Part shown: positions 6,672-13,788 of the stretch, piece after piece
Numbering within the stretch: position 1 is the stretch's first letter
Layout: each line of letters opens with the position of its first letter
From: DATHSN01 sp035464115
GTDB taxonomy: Bacteria > Actinomycetota > Acidimicrobiia > Acidimicrobiales > SKKL01
Assembly: GCA_035464115.1 (NCBI GenBank)
Contig: DATHSN010000020.1
Coordinates: 1-18,588, forward strand
Direction: 5' to 3'
DNA length: 18,588 nucleotides
Made by a program: the position numbers and the translations under genes
Notes under the pieces: generated by a model
What the model saw: only the letters and a program-made list of their open reading frames with translations
Database searches by the model: none
Told to the model about the DNA's origin: nothing

Positions 6672-7360
6672 CCACCGGACCGGCAGGCACCCCAGCACAC
6701 GCCGAGCGTGGGTCGAGGGCGGCGCTCAGCGGCGTGGTCTTCGTCGTGCTGTTCGTGGTCGGGTACGTGCTCCTCGAGCGCAGTCCCGGCCTCGGCGCCG
6801 GTGACGACGAGCTCCGGGAGTACCTGGCCGACCCCGATCGGCTCCGCGACTCGAAGGTCGCCGGGCTCTACGTGATCCCGCTGGCCGGCATCGCGTTCAT
6901 GTGGTTCGCCGTCGCCCTGCGAGATCGGGTCGTGCGGGCCGCCGGCCACGAGCATCCGCTGCTGTCGGGGGTGCAGCTGATCGCGGCGACGGTGTTCGTC
7001 ACCTCGATGTTCGCGGTGGGCGCAGCGGAGCTCGCCGTGGTGTGGGCGGCCGAGGCGGGCACCGAGGGCCCACCCGATCCCGACGCCGTCCGGGGCGTGC
7101 TGGCGTTCGGGGCGACCATGGCCCAGGTGTTCACCATCCGCGCCGCCGCGGTCTTCGTGGCGGTGAGCACCAGCCGCGCCCATCGAGCGGGCCTGTTCCC
7201 CCTGTGGTTCACGGTCGTCGGCTTCGCCACCGCCGCCGGCCTCCTGCTGGCCTCCACCACGTGGCGCCCCGTCGTGCTCACCATCCCGGCGTGGGTCCTC
7301 GCCACCACGTGGTTGGTGACCACCGAGCGGGGGAACCGCCCCTCACCGGTGTCGGCGTGA
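6668..7360 (+). CDS. Unrecognised six-helix membrane protein
   Basis: A 230-aa protein with six predicted membrane helices, at about residues 19-39, 64-85, 97-118, 132-155, 163-184 and 187-208. The first extracellular-type loop is acidic (GAGDDELREYLADPDR). No enzyme motif or transporter signature is apparent, and I do not recognise the family. The GTG start overlaps the SulP stop (GTGA), giving a three-gene unit with the alkylsulfatase. The in-frame ATG at 6638 would extend the overlap to 34 nt with a poor N-terminus, so GTG 6668 is preferred. An accessory role in alkyl-sulfate uptake or sulfate handling is possible from position only. Confidence 0.8.
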   Translation: MTTGPAGTPAHAERGSRAALSGVVFVVLFVVGYVLLERSPGLGAGDDELREYLADPDRLRDSKVAGLYVIPLAGIAFMWFAVALRDRVVRAAGHEHPLLSGVQLIAATVFVTSMFAVGAAELAVVWAAEAGTEGPPDPDAVRGVLAFGATMAQVFTIRAAAVFVAVSTSRAHRAGLFPLWFTVVGFATAAGLLLASTTWRPVVLTIPAWVLATTWLVTTERGNRPSPVSA

Positions 7361-7375
7361 CGGCGGTGCTCCTCA

Positions 7376-7407
7376 CGATCCTCGTCGCGGTGGAAGCCCG
7401 AGGATCG
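7376..7407. terminator. Hairpin between convergent genes
   Basis: Perfect 9-bp arms CGATCCTCG (7376-7384) and CGAGGATCG (7399-7407) enclose a 14-nt loop. The hairpin lies 15 bp after the stop of the membrane protein gene and 16 bp beyond the stop of the opposing ATPase gene. It is well placed to end transcription from both sides. No T-tract is present. Confidence 0.55.
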
Positions 7408-7423
7408 GGACGGACCGGTGGCA

Positions 7424-10048
7424 TCAGCGTCGTGACCACGTTCGCCGGACTCGCCCTCCGCCCCGACGTTCCCGCACGATGCGGACGCCCTGGGTGACCG
7501 CCAGGGGCACGGTGGCCAGGCTCAACGCGATGGCCCATGTCGCCGGAGAGAGGACGGTGAGGCCGAGGAGGTCTCGCAGCGGGGCGACGCCGAGCGCCAG
7601 CGCTTCCAGGGTGACGGTGAGCGCCAGCGCCCCCCACAGGTAGGGGTTGGCCGTCGCACCCCGGAACCCCGAGCCGCTGTCGGTGCGGGCGTTGAACACG
7701 GCGAGCAGCTGCGCGGTGGTGAGGGCGATGAACGTGGCCGTGCGCGCCTCGTCGAGGGCGAGATCGAGGGGTCCGACCGCCAGGAGGTAGGTGGTGAGCC
7801 CGATGCCGCCGACCAGGAGCCCCTGGACGACGATGCGCCGGACCGTGCCGGCACCGAGGACGGGTTCGCCCTTCGGGCGTGGCGGCTGGCTCATGGCGTC
7901 GTCGCTGCTCGGCTCGAGCGCCAGCGCGAACGAGGGGATGACGTCGATGATCAGGTTGTTCCACAGGATCATCAGCCCGGCGAGCGGTGCGGGTTCGCCG
8001 AGGACGATCGCGGCGACCACGACGACGACCACCGAGAGGTGCCAGGAGAAGAGGAACTGTCCGAAGCGTCGGATGTTCTCGAAGATCCGACGACCCTCTC
8101 GGATGGCGTGCTCGATCGTGGCGAAGTCGTCGGTGGTGAGGACGATGTCGGCGGCTTCTCGCGCCACGTCGGTGCCGGTGCGCCCCATGGCGATGCCGAC
8201 GTCGGCCTGGCGGAGCGCCGGGGCGTCGTTGACGCCGTCGCCGGTCACCGCGACGATCTCGCCATCGGCTTGCAGCGCACGAACGATGCGCAGCTTGTGC
8301 TCGGGTGCGACACGGGCGAACACGTCCACGTCCACGATCCGTCGGGCGAGCTCCGCGTCGTCGCACGCATCGATCTCGACGCCCGTGAGCACCTGGTCGT
8401 GGCGCAAGCCCAGCTCGCGGGCGACCGCCGCGGCGGTCCGGGGCTGGTCGCCCGTGATCATCACCACCCGCACCCCGGCGCGGTGGCACACCGCGACCGC
8501 GTCGATCGCGGCCGGGCGGGGCGGGTCGGCGATCCCGACCACCCCGAGCGGGACGGTGGCGGCGAACACCTCGTCATCAGACCCGCCACCGCCTGGCGCG
8601 GGTCCGCTGGCGATCGCCAGCGTCCGCAGGGCGCGTGCGCTCATGTCGTCCACCGCTGCGACCAGGCCGGCGTCCCGAGCTGGATCGAGCAGCACCTCTG
8701 GCGCGCCCTTGGCGAGGACCTCGGAGGAGACCACGACGGCCATGCGCTTGGCGGCCGAGTCGAACGGGATCTCGTCGTCGCGTGCGACGCTGTCCCGCTC
8801 GGTCCGCCAGTCGAAGTCGGCGTCGTCGGCGCCTCGCAGCAGCGCGACCTCCGTGGGATCGCCCACCGGGTCACCGTCGGGTGCGATGTCCGCGTCGTTG
8901 CACAGCGCGGCGACGCGCCACAGCCGGCCCGGGTCGGCACCTTCGGCGACGTGCACCTCGACGACCCGCATCTCGTTCGCGGTGAGCGTGCCGGTCTTGT
9001 CGGACGCGATCACGCTCGTGCTCCCCAGCGTCTCGACCGTCGGCAGACGGCGCACCAGCGCGTCCTGGCGGGCCATGCGCCGCATGCCGACGGTGAGCGT
9101 GAGGGTCGCGACCGCCGGCAGGCCCTCGGGGACGATCGCCACCGCGAGCGCGATCGACACCTCGAGGACCTCGTTCACCTCGAGGCCCCGCATCCAACCC
9201 AGCCCCGCCAGCGCGAGCGCGAGTCCGACGACGACGAGTGACAGGCTGCGGCCGAGCCGCTCCAGGCCCGCTTGCAGCGGTGCCTGCATCGTGTCGGTCG
9301 CGGCGGCGAGGTCGGCGATGCGGCCGACCTCGGTCCGGGAGCCGGTGGCGACCACGACGCCCTGCCCGCGACCGGCACGGACGGTGGTCCCGGTGTAGAG
9401 CATCCCGACGCGGTCTGCGAGCGCGGTGCCGACCGGCACACGATCGGTCGTCTTGCGGACCGCGCTGCTCTCACCGGTGAGCGCCGACTCCTCGACCTCG
9501 AGGTCGCTCACGTCGATCAGGCGGATGTCGGCCGGTACCCGGTCACCGGCCTCCACGGACACGATGTCGCCGGGGACGAGATCGACCGCATCGACCTCGT
9601 CCCGGCGGTTCTCGCGTTCGACGTCGGCGACGCTGCCCGCCAACCGCTGCAGCGCCTCCATCGATCGCACCGCTCGCAGCTCGGTGACGAACCCCACCAC
9701 CGTGTTGACCAGCAACACGACCGCCACCGCCGCCGCCTCGATGAGCTCGCCGATGGCGATCCCTGCGACCACCGCGGCGGCGAGGAGGACGACGACCGCG
9801 CTGCGGACCTGATCCCACAGGATCGACCAGCCCGACAGCTGCCTGCGCTGCTCGAGCGCGTTGCGCCCCACCACCCGGCGACGACGCACGACCTCGGCTG
9901 CGTCCAGGCCGACGGTCTCGTCGACGCCGAGGACGTCGAGGACCTCGGCCACGGCGAGGGCGTGCGGCGCGTCGACCACCAATTGGGGCGTGACGCCACG
10001 CTTCGATCGCCGTGGCGGATGGAGTGGGCCACGCTGCGCAGCGGTCAT
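7424..10048 (-). CDS. Type II (P2) cation-transporting P-type ATPase
   Basis: An 874-aa ion pump of usual length, with ten predicted helices. In order are the N-terminal cation-ATPase domain (LDVLGVDETVGLDAAEVVRR), the TGES actuator loop, PEGLP in helix 4 (307-311), DKTGTLT with phosphorylated Asp350, and the hinge TGDGVND (602-608). Four C-terminal helices follow. Compared with SERCA, the site II calcium ligands (Glu308, Asn698, Asp702) are present. The site I positions are changed: His670 for Asn768, Val673 for Glu771 and Ile701 for Thr799. One calcium per cycle or another cation is therefore plausible. The ATG at 10048 has GGAG 7 nt upstream and suits the family better than the GTG nine codons earlier. 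It is transcribed alone, away from the glycan operon. Confidence 0.92.
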   Translation of the reverse strand: MTAAQRGPLHPPRRSKRGVTPQLVVDAPHALAVAEVLDVLGVDETVGLDAAEVVRRRRVVGRNALEQRRQLSGWSILWDQVRSAVVVLLAAAVVAGIAIGELIEAAAVAVVLLVNTVVGFVTELRAVRSMEALQRLAGSVADVERENRRDEVDAVDLVPGDIVSVEAGDRVPADIRLIDVSDLEVEESALTGESSAVRKTTDRVPVGTALADRVGMLYTGTTVRAGRGQGVVVATGSRTEVGRIADLAAATDTMQAPLQAGLERLGRSLSLVVVGLALALAGLGWMRGLEVNEVLEVSIALAVAIVPEGLPAVATLTLTVGMRRMARQDALVRRLPTVETLGSTSVIASDKTGTLTANEMRVVEVHVAEGADPGRLWRVAALCNDADIAPDGDPVGDPTEVALLRGADDADFDWRTERDSVARDDEIPFDSAAKRMAVVVSSEVLAKGAPEVLLDPARDAGLVAAVDDMSARALRTLAIASGPAPGGGGSDDEVFAATVPLGVVGIADPPRPAAIDAVAVCHRAGVRVVMITGDQPRTAAAVARELGLRHDQVLTGVEIDACDDAELARRIVDVDVFARVAPEHKLRIVRALQADGEIVAVTGDGVNDAPALRQADVGIAMGRTGTDVAREAADIVLTTDDFATIEHAIREGRRIFENIRRFGQFLFSWHLSVVVVVVAAIVLGEPAPLAGLMILWNNLIIDVIPSFALALEPSSDDAMSQPPRPKGEPVLGAGTVRRIVVQGLLVGGIGLTTYLLAVGPLDLALDEARTATFIALTTAQLLAVFNARTDSGSGFRGATANPYLWGALALTVTLEALALGVAPLRDLLGLTVLSPATWAIALSLATVPLAVTQGVRIVRERRGGGRVRRTWSRR

Positions 10049-10206
10049 CCGGCGCTCCGCCACCGCGCCGCCCACGGCGCTGCGAGCGACATCGCGGCAG
10101 CCGCTCGAGCGACCGCCGAGGCGTGCGCCTGCCCGGGACTCGGAGGGTCCTGTGGAGCGTTCACGGTGATCGAGGGTGGAGGCTAGTGCGACACGAGGCA
10201 GGCCCG

Positions 10207-10261
10207 GGTGAGACGTTTCTCACCGTTGATTCATCGGCGCTTCATCCGTCGTTCGCAACCT
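10207..10261. promoter_or_regulatory. Hairpin plus 11-bp-periodic direct repeats upstream of the glycan operon
   Basis: A perfect inverted repeat with 7-bp arms, GGTGAGA-CGTT-TCTCACC, occupies 10207-10224. Directly after it come three 11-bp units: ATTCATCGGCG (10229-10239), CTTCATCCGTC (10240-10250) and GTTCGCAACCT (10251-10261). The 11-bp spacing and TTCATC core resemble the PHO box bound by PhoP in streptomycetes (consensus near GTTCACC repeated every 11 bp). The third unit is degenerate. The layout is seen directly; PhoP control is inference. If translation of the first glycosyltransferase began at the GTG at 10186, these elements would be coding instead. Confidence 0.35.
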
Positions 10262-10270
10262 CGGCACCCG

Positions 10271-10327
10271 ATGACATCCCACCCGGTGATGAGCGAGCGG
10301 TCCGAGCCACCTGTGGTGTTCCGATGA
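10271..10327 (+). other. Short leader ORF overlapping the glycosyltransferase start
   Basis: An 18-codon frame (ATG at 10271, second ATG at 10289) ends with PPVVFR and a TGA at 10325-10327. That stop overlaps the ATG of the glycosyltransferase (10324) as ATGA. The glycosyltransferase has only a weak ribosome site, so entry by coupling to this short frame is conceivable. The leader itself has no strong ribosome site and no codon bias, so it may be chance. Confidence 0.25.
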
Positions 10328-11496
10328 CGCGGGCCTTGATCTACAGCCCCGACACCTACGGCCTCGGTCACCTTCGCCGCTGCACCCTGCTCGCCGGGGG
10401 TGTCGTCGAGGCCGATCCCGACAACGAGGTCGTGATCGTCACCGGATCCCCCCGTGCCCAGGCGTTCGTGCTCCCCGAGCGCGTCGACACCATCAAGCTG
10501 CCGGCTGCGACCAAAGGCGACGGAGGCGGCTACCGGGCGCGCACGCTGCGGTGCGACCTGTCCGCTCTCGTGCGCCTGCGGTCCGAGCTGTTGCTCGCCG
10601 CGATGAGCAGCTTCGACCTCGATGTCATCGTCGTCGATCATGCGCCGATCGGCATGGCCGGTGAGCTGATGCCGGTGCTTCGTCGCCTCGCCACCGCGCG
10701 CTCGGCGCCACGGCTCGTCCTCGGGCTGCGCGACATCGTCGACGAGGCCGCCCGCGTCGAGCGGAGCTGGGCCTCGGACGGCACCTGGGAGATGCTCGGC
10801 GCGTACGACGACATCCTCGTCTACGGCGACGAGAGCACCACCACCACGGCCACCGAGCTCGAGCTCGAGCGCCGCTTGCGCGTGCCCATCCACCACACGG
10901 GTTACGTCGCCCCCGCGATGCCCGAGCCCGCCGGTGGCGATCCCTTCGTCCTCGTCACCGCCGGTGGCGGCGGCGATGGCCACGAGCTCGTGCGTCGGTA
11001 CCTCGACGCGGTCGAGTGCGGCGCCCTCGCCGGAATCCGGTCGGTCATCGTGACCGGACCGCTGATGTCGGCCGATCGCCGCGCCGAGCTCATCGCTCGT
11101 GCCGAGTCGACGCGTGATGTCACCGTCATCGCGTTCTCCGCCGACCTGCGCTCGTTGATCTCGTCGGCCACCGCCGTCGTCTCGATGGCGGGCTACAACA
11201 CCGTCGTCGAGGAGCTCGCCGCCGAGACGCCAGCGCTGTTGGTCCCACGCTCGACACCGCGGCTCGAGCAGGACCTTCGGGCTCGACGCCTCGAGGAGGT
11301 CGCTGCGGTGGAGCGGTGCCCGCTCGCCGAGCTCGACCCCGGCCGCCTGGCCGCGTTCGTCGACCGGGCTCGGGCCGGATCCTCATGGCGCACGACGGTC
11401 GACCTCGGGGGCACCGCCCGCGCCGCCGCCGCGATCGCGCCACGACCCGCTGCCACCAACGCCACCACCACGAAGGGGACCGTCTGCCATGTCTGA
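10324..11496 (+). CDS. COG4671/GT28-like (MurG-fold) glycosyltransferase
   Basis: A 390-aa predicted sugar transferase. It starts RALIYSPDTYGLGHLRRCT; the D-T-Y-G-L-G-H-L-R-R block (residues 10-19) is the hallmark of COG4671 predicted glycosyltransferases, related to MurG-type GT-B enzymes. The C-terminal half has a nucleotide-sugar site motif, SMAGYNTVVEELA (287-299), followed by PALLVPR. There are no membrane helices, so it acts at the cytoplasmic face. The ATG at 10324 matches where the family begins. An in-frame GTG at 10186 with GGAGG just upstream would add 46 unlike residues. It is first of six genes with overlapping ends, and its end overlaps the next start by 8 nt. The donor and acceptor are unknown. 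Confidence 0.85.
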   Translation: MTRALIYSPDTYGLGHLRRCTLLAGGVVEADPDNEVVIVTGSPRAQAFVLPERVDTIKLPAATKGDGGGYRARTLRCDLSALVRLRSELLLAAMSSFDLDVIVVDHAPIGMAGELMPVLRRLATARSAPRLVLGLRDIVDEAARVERSWASDGTWEMLGAYDDILVYGDESTTTTATELELERRLRVPIHHTGYVAPAMPEPAGGDPFVLVTAGGGGDGHELVRRYLDAVECGALAGIRSVIVTGPLMSADRRAELIARAESTRDVTVIAFSADLRSLISSATAVVSMAGYNTVVEELAAETPALLVPRSTPRLEQDLRARRLEEVAAVERCPLAELDPGRLAAFVDRARAGSSWRTTVDLGGTARAAAAIAPRPAATNATTTKGTVCHV

Positions 11497-12706
11497 GCTG
11501 GCCCGGGTCGGATACGTGCTCAAGCAGTACCCACGCTTGTCCGAGACCTTCATCCTCAACGAGATCCTCGGACTCGAGGAGGCCGGGGTCGACGTCACGA
11601 TCTTCTCCCTCCGCCACGCGACCGAGGGGCGGTTCCACCCCGGCGTCGCCGCCGTGCGGGGCAACGTCCACTACGTCGCTCGCGCCGACAAGCAGTCCTT
11701 CCTCGACGCCCTGCGCACCGTGCCCGACGTCGAGCCTGCGGCGCTGCGCGCCGCGATCGGGTTCTGCGATCGCCTGCCGGCGGATCGGCGGGCCGAGACC
11801 CTGTTGCAGTCGGTGCACCTGGCCACAGCGGTCCGCCGGCTCGGCATCACCCACCTGCACGCCCACTTCCTCACGATCGCCGCGCAGGCGGCGCACGTCG
11901 CCCACCTCCTCACCGGCGTCTCGTACACGGTGACCGCCCACGCCAAGGACATCTATCGCCACAGCGTCGACTGGGACCTCGCCGGTCAGATCGCAGGCGC
12001 CGCCACGGCGACGGTGACCGTGTGCGACGCGAACCTCCGCTACCTCGCGCATCGGCTCGACGGCTCCGGGGCCCGGATCGTCCGGATCTACAACGGACTC
12101 GGGCCCCAAGATGCCGCGGCACCGCTCCACGAGCGTCGACGGGGCCTCGTGCTGGGCGTCGGCCGCCTCGTCGAGAAGAAGGGCTTCGACGTGCTCCTCG
12201 ACGCCGTGGCCGAGCTCGCCCGACTCCGACCCGACGTGAGCTGCGTGATCATCGGCGACGGAGAGGACCGCGACCGCCTGCAACGGCGCGCCGCCGAGCT
12301 CGGGCTCGGGTCACGGGTCGACTTCACCGGCGCACTGCCGCAGGATCAGGTGGCCCGGTGGCTCCGACGGGCCCACGTCCTCGCCGCACCGTGCCTGGTC
12401 GGCGAGGACGGCAACCAGGACGCTCTGCCGACGGTCCTGCTCGAGGCGCTCGGCGCCGGGTTGCCGGTGGTGTCCACCCCTGTCGCCGGCATTCCCGAGA
12501 TCGTCGATCACGGCGACCACGGGCTGCTCGTCCGCTGCGGCGACCCCGTCGCCGTCGCCGCTGCGATCACCGCGATCCTCGACGACGACGACCGTTGGTC
12601 TGCGATGTCGGCGGCCGGCCCCGTCCGGCTGGCGGATCGCTTCGATCGCGCCCACACGATCGACCGGCTGGTCGAGACCATGGCGGCGGCAGAGCCGGTC
12701 GCATGA
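11489..12706 (+). CDS. GT4 family glycosyltransferase
   Basis: A 405-aa GT-B retaining glycosyltransferase. The N-terminal domain begins VGYVLKQYPRLSETFILNEI, a start common among GT4 enzymes of exopolysaccharide and glycolipid pathways. The C-terminal domain has GVGRLVEKKGFDVLLDA (Arg226, Glu229, Lys230 for the phosphate-binding site). It also has the acidic pair Glu306 and Glu319 in EDGNQDALPTVLLEALGAG, where families of this type place the nucleotide-sugar contacts. No membrane helices are seen. The ATG at 11489 has GAAGGGGA 9 nt upstream and lies within the end of the preceding glycosyltransferase gene. It shares an ATGA overlap with the next gene. The sugar is not predictable from sequence. 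Confidence 0.9.
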   Translation: MSELARVGYVLKQYPRLSETFILNEILGLEEAGVDVTIFSLRHATEGRFHPGVAAVRGNVHYVARADKQSFLDALRTVPDVEPAALRAAIGFCDRLPADRRAETLLQSVHLATAVRRLGITHLHAHFLTIAAQAAHVAHLLTGVSYTVTAHAKDIYRHSVDWDLAGQIAGAATATVTVCDANLRYLAHRLDGSGARIVRIYNGLGPQDAAAPLHERRRGLVLGVGRLVEKKGFDVLLDAVAELARLRPDVSCVIIGDGEDRDRLQRRAAELGLGSRVDFTGALPQDQVARWLRRAHVLAAPCLVGEDGNQDALPTVLLEALGAGLPVVSTPVAGIPEIVDHGDHGLLVRCGDPVAVAAAITAILDDDDRWSAMSAAGPVRLADRFDRAHTIDRLVETMAAAEPVA

Positions 12707-13788
12707 GCCGACCGATCCGCTTCCTGCAGGTCTGCGCCGACCCCGGCATCGCCCCCGGCGCCACCAAGGGCGCAGCCCAGCACCTGCGCGGCATCGCCGC
12801 CGGTCTGCGGAACCTGGGCCACGACGTGACGACCGCGACCGCCCGCGCCCCGGACGGGCCGTTCCCCACCGAGGTGCGGCCGCTCGCCGAGCTCGAGGCG
12901 CTCGCCGGGCGGTGTGACGTCGTGTACGAGCGGTGCTCGCTCGGGCACACGGACGGCCTCGATGCCGCGCGGCGCAGCGGCGCGGCCTTCGTGCTCGAGG
13001 TCAACGCCCCGCTCGTGGAGGAGGCACGGCGCTACCGACCGGGCACGGTCGACGAGCAGCACGTGATCGCCGAGGCCAGGTTGCTCACCGAGGCCGACGT
13101 CGTGATCGTCGTCTCCGACGAGCTGGCCAGATGGGCCGCCGAACGTCGCCGCGGTCCGGTCGTGGCCATCCCGAACGGCTTCGAGCCCGCCTGGTTCACC
13201 CGGGCCGCGTCGCCGGCCACCTCCGACACCCTCGTCTTCCTCGGTCACCCGAAGCCGTGGCACGGCGCCGACCGCCTCGTCCCGTTGCTGGCGGGGCTGA
13301 CCGCTCGCGGCCACGACCCCCGCCTGCTCGTGGTCGGTGGTGGTCCGGGTGCCGACGCGCTCCGGCGATTGGCTGACAGCCGCGGCGTCGGCGATCTGGT
13401 CGAGGTCACCGGCCCCCTGCCCCCGGCCGACGCGAGCGCCCGCCTCCGAGACGCAGCGATCGGCCTCGCGCCCTACCCGCCCCACGACGACTTCTACTTC
13501 TGCCCCCTCAAGATCGTGGACTACCTGGCTGCCGGGCTCCCGATCGTGGCCAGTCGCCAGGGGCCGGTGGCGTCACTCGTCGGCGACGCCGGGATCGTGG
13601 TGCCGGCTGACGACGAGGACGCCCTCGCCGATGCGGTGGCTGATCTCCTCGCCGAGCCGACACGCCGCGACCGCCTCGGCGCCGCCGGCCGGGCTCGGGC
13701 TCATGCGTCGATGACGTGGGACCACGCCGCCGCCGCCACCGTGGCGGCGATCGGCACCCACCTCACGGTCGGAGCCGTGCGTGGCTAG
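12703..13788 (+). CDS. GT4-like glycosyltransferase
   Basis: A 361-aa GT-B enzyme, distinct from its upstream neighbour. It opens RPIRFLQVCADPGIAPGATK with a glycine-rich acceptor-side loop (GATKGAAQHLRG). An IPNGFEPAWF segment marks the domain linker, then VFLGHPKPWHGAD, a donor-side motif. The family's Glu-rich motif reads PLKIVDYLAAGLPIVAS with Lys270 but Asp273 where many relatives have Glu. The start ATG overlaps the previous stop as ATGA, so translation is coupled. It has no membrane helices. It probably adds a second or third sugar to the same acceptor as the neighbouring transferases, though order and substrate are unknown. Confidence 0.87.
   Translation: MSRPIRFLQVCADPGIAPGATKGAAQHLRGIAAGLRNLGHDVTTATARAPDGPFPTEVRPLAELEALAGRCDVVYERCSLGHTDGLDAARRSGAAFVLEVNAPLVEEARRYRPGTVDEQHVIAEARLLTEADVVIVVSDELARWAAERRRGPVVAIPNGFEPAWFTRAASPATSDTLVFLGHPKPWHGADRLVPLLAGLTARGHDPRLLVVGGGPGADALRRLADSRGVGDLVEVTGPLPPADASARLRDAAIGLAPYPPHDDFYFCPLKIVDYLAAGLPIVASRQGPVASLVGDAGIVVPADDEDALADAVADLLAEPTRRDRLGAAGRARAHASMTWDHAAAATVAAIGTHLTVGAVRG

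Noticed and set aside
7791..9398. A 535-codon open frame on the plus strand
   Set aside because: It lies opposite the P-type ATPase, whose motifs are complete; its own translation is rich in Ser, Thr, Arg and Ala with no domain.
10186..10323. 46-residue N-terminal extension of the first glycosyltransferase from a GTG with GGAGG upstream
   Set aside because: The extension has no resemblance to the family, which normally begins a few residues before D-T-x-G-L-G-H-L-R-R, and the GGAGG is only 3 nt from the GTG. It is not fully excluded.
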